Positions 25,092 through 34,704 are shown, counted from the stretch's first letter. The stretch is DNA of 39,490 bases from Cryobacterium sp. (GCA_019638975.1 JAHBST010000009.1:1-39490); one strand, 5' to 3'. Program-made: numbers and translations. Notes: a model not told the origin generated them from the sequence alone.

Positions 25092-26462
25092 CTACCGCGC
25101 GCCGAGTTCCTCCGCCACCAGAAACGCCAGTTCGAGGGATTGCATATGGTTCAGTCGCGGGTCGCACAATGATTCGTACCGAGTTGCGAGAGCGGATTCG
25201 TCGATCTGCTCCGAACCCCCGAGACACTCCGTGACGTCATCCCCCGTCAGTTCGATGTGGATCCCGCCGGGGTGAGTTCCTGCACCGCGATGCGCTTCGA
25301 AAAACCCGATGACCTCATCGACGACATCATCGAACCGCCGGGTCTTGTAGCCGTTCGGTGTGGTCAGACCATTGCCGTGCATCGGGTCGCTCACCCACAC
25401 GGGAGTCGCATCGCTTGCGGAAACAGCTTCAAGAAGTGCGGGAAGCACGTCTCGGATTCGATCGGCGCCCATCCTCGTGATGAAAGTCAAACGCCCGGGT
25501 TCGCGCTCCGGATCCAGTCGGTCGACAAGTTCGAGGACTTGTCGCGGCGTGGTCGTCGGCCCGAGTTTGACGCCGACCGGATTTCGCACACGGGAGAGGA
25601 AGTCGATGTGTGCGCCATCGATTTGCCGCGTCCTCTCCCCTACCCACAGGAAATGCGCTGACGTGTCGTAGGGCGTACCAGTTCGCGAATCTATTCGCGT
25701 GAGCGGGCGCTCGTAGTCCATGAGGAGCGCTTCATGGGAAGTGTAGAACTCGGTTCTTTTGAGCGCCTCGAAATCCGCGCCGCACGCCATCATGAACTTG
25801 ATGGCTCGGTCGATCTCCCTCGCCATGTGCTCGTACCGCACGTTGGCCGGATTGCGCGCAAAGCCCTGGTTCCAACTGTGGACTTGCCGCAAGTCCGCGA
25901 ACCCGCCTTGCGTGAAGGCGCGGATGAGATTGAGCGTGCTCGCCGCGGTGTGGTATCCGCGCACGAGCCTTGCCGGGTCGGCCGCTCGCGACTCCTCGGT
26001 GAAGTCATACCCGTTCACGACGTCCCCGCGATACGCGGGCAGCGTGACGTTGCCCCTCGTCTCGGTCTCGCTTGAGCGCGGCTTCGCGAACTGGCCCGCC
26101 ATTCTGCCCATCTTGATCACCGGCATCGAGGCACCGTACGTGAGGACGACAGCCATTTGCAGAATTGTTTTGACGCGGTCCCGGATCTGGTTCGCTGTGG
26201 CGGCGGCGAAAGTCTCGGCGCAGTCACCGCCTTGAAGGAGGAACGCTTCGCCGCGGGCAACGCTCGCGAGGCGCTCACGAAGAATGTCGACTTCGCCGGC
26301 GAACACGAGCGGCGGGAGAATCGACAGCTCCTCCGACGCGCGCGCGACGCTTTCGGCGGACGGCCACAGGGGCTGTTGCGCGACAGGCAGAGAGCGCCAG
26401 TGGTCGAGCCCGTCGATAACCGCTTGTTCAGCGAGTACGACAGGTTCGGATGGATCGACCAC
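25092..26462 (-). CDS. aroG: Class II 3-deoxy-7-phosphoheptulonate (DAHP) synthase
   Basis: The enzyme joins phosphoenolpyruvate and erythrose 4-phosphate in the first step of aromatic amino-acid synthesis. The 456-residue product matches the class II (plant/actinobacterial) family in length and motifs: LQGGDCAETF with the metal-binding Cys, the active-site segments KMGRMAGQFAKPRSS and RGYHTAASTLNLIRA, then WVGERTRQIDGAH, GVKLGP, WVSDPMHGNG and CLGGSEQI. I chose GTG at 26462 because AAAGGAGG lies 5 bases upstream; a GTG 15 codons earlier has no such site. It ends 16 bases from the convergent kinase gene. The gene corresponds to Rv2178c. Confidence 0.97.
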   Translation of the reverse strand: MVDPSEPVVLAEQAVIDGLDHWRSLPVAQQPLWPSAESVARASEELSILPPLVFAGEVDILRERLASVARGEAFLLQGGDCAETFAAATANQIRDRVKTILQMAVVLTYGASMPVIKMGRMAGQFAKPRSSETETRGNVTLPAYRGDVVNGYDFTEESRAADPARLVRGYHTAASTLNLIRAFTQGGFADLRQVHSWNQGFARNPANVRYEHMAREIDRAIKFMMACGADFEALKRTEFYTSHEALLMDYERPLTRIDSRTGTPYDTSAHFLWVGERTRQIDGAHIDFLSRVRNPVGVKLGPTTTPRQVLELVDRLDPEREPGRLTFITRMGADRIRDVLPALLEAVSASDATPVWVSDPMHGNGLTTPNGYKTRRFDDVVDEVIGFFEAHRGAGTHPGGIHIELTGDDVTECLGGSEQIDESALATRYESLCDPRLNHMQSLELAFLVAEELGAR

Positions 26463-26637
26463 GACGGCCTCCTTTGAATAGGACAGTGTGCCTCGCATCC
26501 TGGTCACGACGATGCGATTGCGAGTTGCTGCGGCGATGCAGCTGCGCCCGGATGGGTGCCCGGGAACTCCAGCTTATCCGGCGGCAACCGCGCGTGACAC
26601 GCGCGCGGCGGCTCGCCGCGATGCCGAAGAGATCCGC
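26463..26637 (-). promoter_or_regulatory. plsC-aroG intergenic region with GC hairpin
   Basis: This 175-base gap contains a GC-rich inverted repeat, CCGCGCG/CGCGCGG (26588-26594 and 26602-26608), with an outer GCGGC/GCCGC extension. It lies about 30 bases after the plsC stop and could end plsC transcription, but no T-run follows. An aroG promoter is expected in the remainder; I see no clear -35/-10 pair and no leader-peptide signature. Confidence 0.35.
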
Positions 26638-27327
26638 TTAGCGACTACGGCTTCCGGCCTTTTCCTTTACCGTCGTCGCATAGACATCGACGTATTCCTG
26701 ATCGCCGAGGTGGCTGAGTTCGTACATGATCTCATCCGTGATCGACCGAAGGATGAAGCGGTCGCTTTCCATGCCTTCGAATCGAGAGAAATCCAGAGGT
26801 TCGCCGATCACGACGCCGATCCGGCGTACTTTGGGGAGCCGCTGCCCGATGGGCATGACCTTCTCGGTGTCGATCATCGCGACGGGCACGACGGGAACCC
26901 CGCCCTCGAGAACCATGCGCGCGACTCCCGTTCGCCCCCGATAGAGCTTGCCGTCGGGGCTTCGCGTTCCTTCCGGATAGATCCCGAGCACCTCGCCGCG
27001 ATTGAGCACGCCGAGGCCCGTCCTGAGGCTCGCTTCGGATGCTTTGCCGCCCGAGCGATCGATCGGCAGCATTCCCGCCGCCTTCAGGAAATTCTTGATG
27101 GCCCAGCCCTTTATTCCCCTCGCCGTGTAGTAATCGCTCTTGGCCAAAAACGTCACGCGTCTCTCGATGACGAGCGGGAGGAACACGGAGTCGATGAACG
27201 ACAAGTGATTGCTGGCCAGAATGACACCGCCCTTGCGCGGAATATTGTGCTCGCCGGTCACCCACGGGCGGAACGCCGTGCGCAGAATCGGACCGGCGAT
27301 GAGGTTCTTCATGAACCAATAGAACAT
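26638..27327 (-). CDS. 1-acyl-glycerol-3-phosphate acyltransferase (PlsC family)
   Basis: This membrane-associated enzyme adds a second acyl chain to lysophosphatidic acid or a related acceptor. The 229-residue product has the catalytic HX4D motif NHLSFIDS, the acceptor-binding block YPEGTRSPDGKLYRGRTGVAR and a later PVVPVAMIDTEKV. The start ATG at 27327 has GGAAGG 6 bases upstream; the open frame continues 52 codons upstream without a better site. In M. tuberculosis the Rv2182c acyltransferase occupies the same neighbourhood. It is divergent from the acyl-CoA synthetase gene, with which it probably cooperates in lipid synthesis. Substrate specificity cannot be read. Confidence 0.92.
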   Translation of the reverse strand: MFYWFMKNLIAGPILRTAFRPWVTGEHNIPRKGGVILASNHLSFIDSVFLPLVIERRVTFLAKSDYYTARGIKGWAIKNFLKAAGMLPIDRSGGKASEASLRTGLGVLNRGEVLGIYPEGTRSPDGKLYRGRTGVARMVLEGGVPVVPVAMIDTEKVMPIGQRLPKVRRIGVVIGEPLDFSRFEGMESDRFILRSITDEIMYELSHLGDQEYVDVYATTVKEKAGSRSR

Positions 27328-27376
27328 GCGCGGCCTTCCGTTCGCCCGCTGCGCGGCATACGCCTGCAGCCCAACA

Positions 27377-27438
27377 ATCCTAGCGCGGCGTCCCGTCGCG
27401 ACCGGGCCCGGCGGTTGGAGAGCCCGACCCGGTAGAGT
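27377..27438. promoter_or_regulatory. Divergent -10 elements for plsC and the acyl-CoA synthetase
   Basis: In the gap between the divergent genes, TAGAGT (27433-27438, plus strand) and TAGGAT (27377-27382, minus strand) both fit TANNNT. They would give leaders of roughly 30-45 bases for the synthetase and acyltransferase respectively. Matching -35 elements are not evident, so these are tentative. Confidence 0.35.
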
Positions 27439-27474
27439 GTTGGGACTGACCTGACCGGTACCAAAGGAGTTGCC

Positions 27475-29301
27475 GTGGACCACTACGACATGCCCGCCAT
27501 CGTTCCCGCAGAGCCCAACGCGAACGCGACAGACCTTCTGGTGGAACGAGTGAAGGCGACACCCGATCTCGCCCTGTTCTCAGTGCCGACGCACGATGGC
27601 GGTTGGTCGGACATCACCGCAACCGAGTTTCTCGACCAGGTTCGGGCTCTGGCCAAAGGCCTTGTCGCGGCTGGCATTGAGCCCGGCGACAAGATCGGTC
27701 TTATGTGCAAGACCCGATATGAGTGGACTCTCATCGACTTCGCGATCTGGTTTGCCGGGGCCGTCATGGTCCCCATTTACGAGACGTCATCCCCCGCGCA
27801 GCTCCAATGGAATCTCAGTGACTCCGGAACGATCGCCATGATCACCGAAACGCCCGATCATTTCGCGCGGTTCGACGAAGTGCACGCCGACCTTCCCGAC
27901 GTACGCAGCGTCTGGAAGATCGATACGGGAGACCTCGAGAAGCTTGCATCGAGCGGAACAGGAGTGCCGGACGAGGAGATCGAGCGCCGTCGCAATATCG
28001 CCAGCGGCAAGGATCTTGCGACGCTCATCTACACCGCGGGGACGACAGGGCGACCGAAAGGTTGCATGCTCACTCATTCCAACTTCGTCGAACTCACCCG
28101 CAACGCCCGAGGGGCGATACCGGAAGTCGTGAACACGGAGTCGAGCACTTTGCTCTTCATCACGCTCGCCCACATCTTCGCCCGATTCATTTCGGTGCTC
28201 GCCATCGTCGGCGGAGTGAAGGTCGGCCATCAGCCCGACACAAAACAGCTTCTGCCCGCCATGGGCTCCTTCAAACCCACGTTCCTTCTCGCCGTGCCAC
28301 GCGTCTTCGAGAAGGTCTACAACTCGTCTGAGCAAAAGGCGGAAAGCGGGGGCAAGGGGAAGATTTTCCGAAAGGCTGCGGCCGTCGCCGTCGCTCATTC
28401 CAAGGCTCTGGATGCGGGCAAAGTCCCACTTGGGCTCGCTCTTCAATTCGCGCTCTTCGATCGACTCGTGTTGAGCAAGATCCGCGCTGCACTGGGCGGC
28501 CGTGTGAAGTACGCCGTGTCCGGGTCGGCGCCGCTGGGCCTGTTTCTCGGCCACTTCTACCGGAGTCTCGGCTTGACGATCCTCGAAGGATATGGGCTCA
28601 CGGAAACCACGGCACCCATCACCGTCAATGTTCCCTCCAACTTCAAGATCGGCAAGGTCGGCCCTCCGCTTCCCGGTTGTTCCGTAAGGCTCGGACCCGA
28701 CGGAGAGATCGAAGCCAAGGGGATCAACATTTTCGACGGATATTGGAACAATGAGAAGGCGACCAAGGAGACCTTCGACGGCGAGTGGTTCAAAACCGGC
28801 GACATCGGAACGATCGACGACGACGGCTATCTGGAAATCACCGGGAGGAAGAAGGAGCTGATTGTCACGGCCGGTGGCAAGAACGTGTCGCCCGCTACTC
28901 TCGAAGACCCGATTCGCGCGAACCCGATCATCGGTCAAGTCGTCGTGGTCGGCGACAAGCGACCGTTCATCGGTGCTCTTATCAGTCTCGACGAGGAAAT
29001 GCTGCCCGTGTGGCTCAACAACAATGGCGAAGATGCGACCATGTCGGTCGAGGAGGCCGCGAAGAATCCGCGAGTCCTCGCGGAGATCCAGTCGGCGATC
29101 GACCGAGCCAACGCCAAGGTTTCGCGAGCGGAATCAATTCGCAAATTCGTCATCCTTCCGCATGATCTCACGGAGGCGAGTGGGCATTTGACGCCGAAAC
29201 TGAGCATCAAGCGCCACGTCATCCTGTCGGACTTCGCGAGTACGATCGACGGACTGTACGATGACGCGCCCGCGACGCAAGGTCATTCGGTCGTCGGCTG
29301 A
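27475..29301 (+). CDS. Long-chain fatty acid-CoA ligase (AMP-forming, FadD15-like)
   Basis: The enzyme activates fatty acids through an acyl-adenylate to acyl-CoA. The 608-residue product has the AMP-binding P-loop TLIYTAGTTGRPKG (183-196), GYGLTETTAPI, the hinge region FKTGDIGTIDDDGYLEITGRK and the C-terminal lid with VTAGGKNVSP. The usual YTSGTTG reads YTAGTTG (Ala188), a conservative change. The start GTG at 27475 follows AAAGGAG at about 5 bases. The length and large size of the middle domain match the actinobacterial FadD15 group, and fadD15 (Rv2187) lies in the corresponding mycobacterial interval. It converges with def with an 8-base gap. Confidence 0.95.
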   Translation: MDHYDMPAIVPAEPNANATDLLVERVKATPDLALFSVPTHDGGWSDITATEFLDQVRALAKGLVAAGIEPGDKIGLMCKTRYEWTLIDFAIWFAGAVMVPIYETSSPAQLQWNLSDSGTIAMITETPDHFARFDEVHADLPDVRSVWKIDTGDLEKLASSGTGVPDEEIERRRNIASGKDLATLIYTAGTTGRPKGCMLTHSNFVELTRNARGAIPEVVNTESSTLLFITLAHIFARFISVLAIVGGVKVGHQPDTKQLLPAMGSFKPTFLLAVPRVFEKVYNSSEQKAESGGKGKIFRKAAAVAVAHSKALDAGKVPLGLALQFALFDRLVLSKIRAALGGRVKYAVSGSAPLGLFLGHFYRSLGLTILEGYGLTETTAPITVNVPSNFKIGKVGPPLPGCSVRLGPDGEIEAKGINIFDGYWNNEKATKETFDGEWFKTGDIGTIDDDGYLEITGRKKELIVTAGGKNVSPATLEDPIRANPIIGQVVVVGDKRPFIGALISLDEEMLPVWLNNNGEDATMSVEEAAKNPRVLAEIQSAIDRANAKVSRAESIRKFVILPHDLTEASGHLTPKLSIKRHVILSDFASTIDGLYDDAPATQGHSVVG

Positions 29302-29308
29302 GCGCGAA

Positions 29309-29800
29309 TCAGAACCAATCCGATTCGCGGATGAGCCGCATCGCGTCCCGCTTGCGGTCTTTGTCCAGGCCCTCGATGAACAGCTTGCCGTCGAGGTGAT
29401 CGATTTCGTGCTGGAGCGCTTGAGCGAGAAGTCCGTCTCCTTCGAGCACAATCGGCTTCCCTGCGAGGTCGACACCGGTCGCGCGCGCCCATGGGTAGCG
29501 GACGCGCGGGAAATAGAATCCCGGAACCGAAAGACATCCCTCGTCGACGAGAGTCGGTTCGCCTGAGACCTCGACCAATTCGGGATTCAGCATGTAGCCG
29601 ATTTCGCCGTCGATGTTGTAACTGAACGCCCGAAGGCCGACGCCTATTTGGGGTGCCGCGACTCCTGCCCTTCCGGGCAATCGGACGGTGTCCAGCAGGT
29701 CTTCCACGAGTCCGGATGCTGCGGGATCCTCAGGTGCGATCGCCGAGGACACGGTTCGAAGGACGGGGTCGCCGAAAACCCGGATTTGGCGTGCAGTCAT
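29309..29800 (-). CDS. def: Peptide deformylase
   Basis: This metalloenzyme removes the N-formyl group from nascent proteins. The 163-residue product has all three motifs: GRAGVAAPQIG (43-53), EGCLSVP (87-93, metal ligand Cys89) and QHEIDHLDG (130-138, ligands His131 and His135, catalytic Glu132). The start ATG at 29800 matches the family N-terminus (QIRVFGDPVLR), but no strong ribosome site is visible. It begins 22 bases after the MinD-like gene and is probably in the pyc-minD-like-def transcript. In motif 1 the residue before Val is Gly, as expected, so the enzyme should be active. Confidence 0.96.
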   Translation of the reverse strand: MTARQIRVFGDPVLRTVSSAIAPEDPAASGLVEDLLDTVRLPGRAGVAAPQIGVGLRAFSYNIDGEIGYMLNPELVEVSGEPTLVDEGCLSVPGFYFPRVRYPWARATGVDLAGKPIVLEGDGLLAQALQHEIDHLDGKLFIEGLDKDRKRDAMRLIRESDWF

Positions 29801-29822
29801 GATCGCTTGGTTACCGTGATGT

Positions 29823-31148
29823 TCAATCGTCCTTCGAGGACGGCAACCCGTCGACGACGTACGCGGCAAGGTCCCGGGCGGTGGCGCGAGTCAACGGCTC
29901 GAGACGTTCGTAATCGACGACGGCCCCGGACGCGAGCATGGCGTCGTACGGAATCCGCACGACTTCGCGAACGCGCGAACGAAAGTGGGCTTCGATCTCG
30001 TCGATGTTCACGTGATTCGTGCCTTGCGTTCCCGTGTTCAAGGCGACGATCGCGTTGTGGGCGAGATCGCCGTATCCGTTCGCTTCGAGCCACGTCAACG
30101 TCTCGGAGGCGAGCCGCGCCTCGTCGACGCTGCCTCCCGACACGACGACGACGACATCCGCTCTCTGCAGGGTCGCACGCATCACGGAATGCACGATTCC
30201 CGTTCCGCAGTCGGTGAGAACGATCGAGTAGAAGCGCGCGGCCAGATCGGCGACAACGTTGTAGTCGTTCTCGTCGAAAGCTTCGGATTGCGTCGGGTCG
30301 GTGTCCGAAGCGAGCACATCGAGCCGCGTTTCGTCGCGCGACACGAGAGTGGTGAACTCGCTAAAGGTCGTGATCGTCGGGGCTTTCGTGACCACGTCGC
30401 GCACGGTGGATGCCGTACTCTTGTGGACCCGTTCGGCAAGAGTGCCGCGATCCGGATTTGCGTCGATCGCGATGACGCGATCTTCGCGCACATCCGCGAG
30501 CGCCATACCGAGCAACGCGGTGATCGTCGTCTTGCCCACGCCCCCTTTGCGCGTCAGGACCGGAACGAATCGGGTTCCGCCATCCAGTCGCTTGCCGATC
30601 CGTGTTTCCAGTTCCTTGCGGGCGCGAACGCGCGGCGAGTCTCCAAGGTTGACCAAATGGAGGGTTGTCGCGTAGACCGTGGCGGGCCAGAAACCTTCGG
30701 GCCGAGGACGTTTCCGCGTCCGCGGCTCGAGCAATCGGTCCTCCGTGAGCATCGCCGCCGTTTCGGGAGCGACCGCGCTCCCCTCGCGTATCCGCGACGA
30801 CGAATCGGTGCCATCCGCGGTGTCGCTCGACGGGAGCGGATCCGGCATGACCGGCACGAGATTGATCGACGTCGTCGCGCCGACGCCGTCGAGCACGTGG
30901 CCGGCCCTAACCGTTTCATCGCTGAGTGCGACGGCGCGTTCATCGTCCGGAGTCGCGTGGACCTGCTCGGGAAGCGTCACATCGATCGTGAGGCTTTCCG
31001 GCAATGACGGCAGGCCGCTGTGCGTTACGGCGCGATTCGCCAGCGCGGCATCGTCCGGCGATACTCCATCCGGCGACGACTTCGTGCCGTTCAGCGATTT
31101 CGCAGCGGTTCCGCTCAACTTTTCGGTCTTGCTTATCTTCGAAGCCAC
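29823..31148 (-). CDS. MinD/ParA-like ATPase with long disordered N-terminus
   Basis: The 441-residue protein has a low-complexity, acidic and Ser/Thr/Pro-rich N-terminal region of about 150 residues. A conserved segment FWPATVYATTLHLVNLGDSP leads into a deviant Walker A P-loop ATPase, TRKGGVGKTT (199-208), with VIAIDANPDRGTLAERV. The C-terminal part carries the SIVLTDCGTGI Walker B-like strand. It resembles actinobacterial MinD-like ATPases annotated near type VII secretion (EspI/EccI-like), but no other ESX gene is present here, so partner and role are unknown. The start GTG at 31148 has GAAGG about 9 bases upstream. It follows pyc by 32 bases and precedes def by 22. Confidence 0.82.
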   Translation of the reverse strand: MASKISKTEKLSGTAAKSLNGTKSSPDGVSPDDAALANRAVTHSGLPSLPESLTIDVTLPEQVHATPDDERAVALSDETVRAGHVLDGVGATTSINLVPVMPDPLPSSDTADGTDSSSRIREGSAVAPETAAMLTEDRLLEPRTRKRPRPEGFWPATVYATTLHLVNLGDSPRVRARKELETRIGKRLDGGTRFVPVLTRKGGVGKTTITALLGMALADVREDRVIAIDANPDRGTLAERVHKSTASTVRDVVTKAPTITTFSEFTTLVSRDETRLDVLASDTDPTQSEAFDENDYNVVADLAARFYSIVLTDCGTGIVHSVMRATLQRADVVVVVSGGSVDEARLASETLTWLEANGYGDLAHNAIVALNTGTQGTNHVNIDEIEAHFRSRVREVVRIPYDAMLASGAVVDYERLEPLTRATARDLAAYVVDGLPSSKDD

Positions 31149-31180
31149 AAGGGGGGCCCTTCGTAATCGGACCCTCTAGC

Positions 31181-34100
31181 TTACAACTCGACGACGAGCA
31201 ATAGGTCTCCCGCATCGACCTGCTGGGTTTGCGGGATGGCAACCCTCCGCACGGTTCCGGGCACGGAACAGGTTATCGCCGCCTCCATTTTCATCGCCTC
31301 AATCGATGCGACGACCTGGCCCGCCTCAATCGAGTCGCCCTCGGATACTTTGAGCGACACGACGCCCGAGAATGGTGCGGCAACCTGGCCGGGAACGCGG
31401 GAGTCCGCCTTTTCGGCCGACTTGATGTCGACGGTGATGGATCGGTCGCGCACGAACACGGGTCGCAATTGTCCGTTGATGACCGTCATCACGGTTCGCA
31501 TGCCCTTGTCATCCGCTTCGCCGATCGCCTCGAGACCGACGATGAGCTCGACGCCGGGCTCCATGGGAATCAGGTGTTCCACTCCCGACCGGAGACCGTA
31601 CAAATAAGCGATCGTGGAGATCACGGAGACATCGCCGAAGTTCTCGCGCACTTCGGTGAACAGTCGAGTTGGCACGGGGAACAGCAAGCGATTCAACGCC
31701 GCACGTCGACTCGACGAGTCGGACTCCAGGGCGGCGCTGTCTTCGGGGCCGAGATCCTCCACCTCGATCGATACCGATCGACCGGCAAGAACCTTGCTGC
31801 GGAACGGTTCGGGCCAACCACCCGGCAGGTCGCCCAACTCCCCCGCCATGAACGCGACAACGGAATCCGGGATGTCGTAATTGCCGGGATTCTCCTCGAA
31901 ATCCTCCGGATCGGCGTCGGCCGCAGCCATTGCGAGAGCGAGATCGCCGACGACTTTCGACGACGGCGTCACTTTGGGGGGCCGGCCGAGGATCCGATTC
32001 GCGACGGCGTACCAGTCTTCAATCTTTTCAAACTGATCGGCGAGCCCGAGCGCGACCGCTTGCGTTCGGAGATTGGACAATTGACCGCCGGGAATTTCGT
32101 GGTGATACACGCGGCCAGTCGGACCGGCGAGGCCGGATTCGAAAGGGTGGTAGAGGCGGCGAACGGCTTCCCAATACGGTTCGAGGTCGGATACCGCTTG
32201 AAGCGACAAGCCGGTGTCCCTCTCGGTGTTCGCGAGTGCCGCGACGAGAGCGGAGAACGGCGGCTGGCTCGTCGTGCCTGCCATGGGAGCGCTCGCGACA
32301 TCGACAGCGTCCGCGCCGGCCCTACTCGCCGCGAGGAGCGTCGCAAGCTGCCCGCCAGCGGTGTCGTGGGTGTGCACGTGCACGGGAAGATCGAATCGGC
32401 TGCGCAAGGCCTCTACGAGCCGCTCAGCGGCTCCCGCGCGCAATAGTCCCGCCATATCCTTGACGGCAAGGATGTGCGCTCCGCTGTCCACAATCTGCTC
32501 GGCGAGAGCCAGGTAGTAGTCGAGCGTGTAGAGGTCTTCCGCAGGGTCGAGCAAGTCTCCCGTGTAGCACAACGCGACCTCGGCGACCGCGGTTCCGGTG
32601 CCGAGGACGGCATCGATCGCGGGCCGCATCCGTTCCACGTCATTCAATGCGTCGAAAATCCGGAATATGTCGACGCCGGTATCGGCGGCCTCCTGAACGA
32701 AAGCATCCGTCACTTTGGTCGGATACGGGGTGTACCCGACCGTATTTCGACCGCGCAACAGCATTTGAATCGCGATGTTGGGCAGCGATTCGCGCAGTGT
32801 TGCGAGCCGATCCCACGGGTCCTCGCCGAGAAACCGCAACGCGACGTCGTAGGTCGCACCGCCCCACGCTTCCACCGAAAGCAGGCCGGGTGTCAAGCGA
32901 GCGACGTATGGTGCGACGGCCTCGAGGTCCTTCGTGCGCACTCTCGTCGCCAAGAGCGATTGGTGGGCGTCCCGAAACGTGGTTTCCGTCACCGCAAGCG
33001 CGGTCTGGGCGCGCAAGTCCGCGGCGAACGCGGCCGGGCCGAGCGCACGAAGGCGTTGTCTCGACCCGTCCGGCGGCGGCGCGTCGAGATTCACGACCGG
33101 GAGCTTCACTTCGGGGCTGATCACGCCATCGCCTGGTCCGTAAGGCTGATTGACCGTCACATCGGCGAGCCAATTCAGAATTTTCGTGCCGCGATCCTTC
33201 GAGGGCGCTGCATTGACGAGTTCGGGTCGCTCGTCGATGAAGGCCGTCGTGATATCGCCGTGCGCAAACGAGGGGTCGTCGAGGACAGCCTGCAGGAACG
33301 GGATGTTCGTGGCAACTCCTCGAATGCGGAATTCGGCGAGACCCCTCTTGGCGCGCTCCACGGCGGCCGTGAAATCTCGACCACGACACGTCATCTTGAC
33401 GAGCATCGAATCGAAGTGCGGGCTGATTTGAGTGCCGGGGTCAATCGTTCCCCCGTCGAGCCGAATACCTCCACCACCCGGCGAGCGATACGTCGTGATC
33501 TTGCCCGTGTCGGGCCGGAAGCCGTCGGCGGGGTCTTCCGTTGTGATGCGACATTGCAGCGCCGCGCCCCGGACGGCCAGAGAATCCTGGGTGAGGCCGA
33601 GTTCCTTGAGCGTTTGACCGAAAGCGATCCGCATCTGGGCCTGCACGAGGTCCACATCCGTGATCTCTTCCGTCACCGTATGTTCGACCTGAATCCGCGG
33701 ATTCATTTCGATGAAGACGTGCTCGCCGGCTCTTTCGCCGATCGTGTCGAGCAGGAACTCCACGGTTCCTGCGTTCACGTAGTCGATCGACTTCGCGAAA
33801 GCGATGGCGTCCCGATACAGGGAATCGCGAATCGATTGGTCGAGGTTCGGAGCCGGCGCGATTTCGATGACTTTCTGATTGCGACGTTGAACGCTGCAGT
33901 CGCGCTCGAACAAATGGACCGTCTCGCCGGATGCGTCCGCAAGAATCTGCACTTCGATGTGGCGCGGCCGAAGGACGGCCTGTTCGAGAAACATCGTCGA
34001 GTCCCCGAACGCACTGTCGGCTTCGCGCATCGCCTCCTCGAGAGCGCCCCGAAGATCTTCCGCGTGATCCACTCGGCGCATCCCCCGCCCGCCGCCGCCC

Positions 34101-34582
34101 GCGACCGCTTTCGCGAAAACCGGGAACCCGATGGATTCCGCCCCGGCGATCAACTCCTCGATGTCCTGGGATGCGGGTGTGGACTTGAGCACGGGCACTC
34201 CGGCCGCGATCGCGTGCTCTTTCGCCGTGACTTTGTTGCCCGCCATCTCCAGGACGCGCTGGCTCGGACCGATGAAAGCAATACCGGCCGCGGCAGCGGC
34301 TTCCGCGAGTTCGGGATTCTCGGAAAGGAATCCGTATCCCGGATAGATCGCATCCGCTCCGCACTCCGTCGCGACTCGAATGATCTCCGACACGTCGAGG
34401 TAGGCGCGAACCGGATGCCCCTCCGTGCCGATGAGGTACGCTTCGTCGGCCTTCAGCCGATGCAGAGAGTTGCGATCCTCCCAGGGGAAAACCGCCACGG
34501 TCTTCGCACCCAGCTCGAAGGCCGCCCTAAACGCGCGAATCGCAATCTCACCCCGGTTGGCAACAAGAATCTTGGTGAACAC
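31181..34582 (-). CDS. pyc: Pyruvate carboxylase
   Basis: The enzyme carboxylates pyruvate to oxaloacetate in an ATP- and biotin-dependent anaplerotic reaction. The 1133-residue chain has all domains fused. The biotin carboxylase (about 1-450) starts with FTKILVANRGEIAIR and carries the ATP-grasp segment KAVAGGGGRGMRRV. The carboxyltransferase domain (about 520-1000) contains TFRDAHQSLLATRVRT, and the C-terminal biotinyl domain has EAMKMEA with Lys1098 as the expected biotin site. The start GTG at 34582 follows AGAGG at 6 bases. It is divergent from the ParA-like gene, and the MinD-like ATPase gene follows downstream. The length is standard and nothing is missing. Confidence 0.98.
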   Translation of the reverse strand: MFTKILVANRGEIAIRAFRAAFELGAKTVAVFPWEDRNSLHRLKADEAYLIGTEGHPVRAYLDVSEIIRVATECGADAIYPGYGFLSENPELAEAAAAAGIAFIGPSQRVLEMAGNKVTAKEHAIAAGVPVLKSTPASQDIEELIAGAESIGFPVFAKAVAGGGGRGMRRVDHAEDLRGALEEAMREADSAFGDSTMFLEQAVLRPRHIEVQILADASGETVHLFERDCSVQRRNQKVIEIAPAPNLDQSIRDSLYRDAIAFAKSIDYVNAGTVEFLLDTIGERAGEHVFIEMNPRIQVEHTVTEEITDVDLVQAQMRIAFGQTLKELGLTQDSLAVRGAALQCRITTEDPADGFRPDTGKITTYRSPGGGGIRLDGGTIDPGTQISPHFDSMLVKMTCRGRDFTAAVERAKRGLAEFRIRGVATNIPFLQAVLDDPSFAHGDITTAFIDERPELVNAAPSKDRGTKILNWLADVTVNQPYGPGDGVISPEVKLPVVNLDAPPPDGSRQRLRALGPAAFAADLRAQTALAVTETTFRDAHQSLLATRVRTKDLEAVAPYVARLTPGLLSVEAWGGATYDVALRFLGEDPWDRLATLRESLPNIAIQMLLRGRNTVGYTPYPTKVTDAFVQEAADTGVDIFRIFDALNDVERMRPAIDAVLGTGTAVAEVALCYTGDLLDPAEDLYTLDYYLALAEQIVDSGAHILAVKDMAGLLRAGAAERLVEALRSRFDLPVHVHTHDTAGGQLATLLAASRAGADAVDVASAPMAGTTSQPPFSALVAALANTERDTGLSLQAVSDLEPYWEAVRRLYHPFESGLAGPTGRVYHHEIPGGQLSNLRTQAVALGLADQFEKIEDWYAVANRILGRPPKVTPSSKVVGDLALAMAAADADPEDFEENPGNYDIPDSVVAFMAGELGDLPGGWPEPFRSKVLAGRSVSIEVEDLGPEDSAALESDSSSRRAALNRLLFPVPTRLFTEVRENFGDVSVISTIAYLYGLRSGVEHLIPMEPGVELIVGLEAIGEADDKGMRTVMTVINGQLRPVFVRDRSITVDIKSAEKADSRVPGQVAAPFSGVVSLKVSEGDSIEAGQVVASIEAMKMEAAITCSVPGTVRRVAIPQTQQVDAGDLLLVVEL

Positions 34583-34704
34583 GATTGACCTCTCTGCTGG
34601 GAGTCCAAGGATAGTCGGGGGCTGCCGAGTTTCATCGACGTGCGAACGCGAACGCTCGCGAAGATTTAGGTTCTTTCAGACTAGTGAAGGTATCGTCTTT
34701 ACTC
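34583..34704. promoter_or_regulatory. Divergent pyc / ParA-like promoter region
   Basis: This 122-base gap separates two divergent genes. On the plus strand TATCGT (34691-34696) fits TANNNT and lies 8 bases before the chosen GTG start of the ParA-like gene, so that transcript may be leaderless or nearly so. A pyc promoter must lie on the minus strand here; I could not choose one with confidence. Confidence 0.4.

Noticed and set aside
26463-26507. Leader peptide or attenuator before aroG
   Set aside because: The short upstream frame has no run of aromatic codons and no terminator/antiterminator pair. It is better read as the region carrying the ribosome site for the GTG at 26462.
32474-34588. 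Long open frame of about 700 codons on the plus strand
   Set aside because: It lies fully antisense to pyruvate carboxylase, is Arg/Asp/Gly-rich without any recognisable domain, and is the kind of shadow frame expected opposite a G+C-rich gene.
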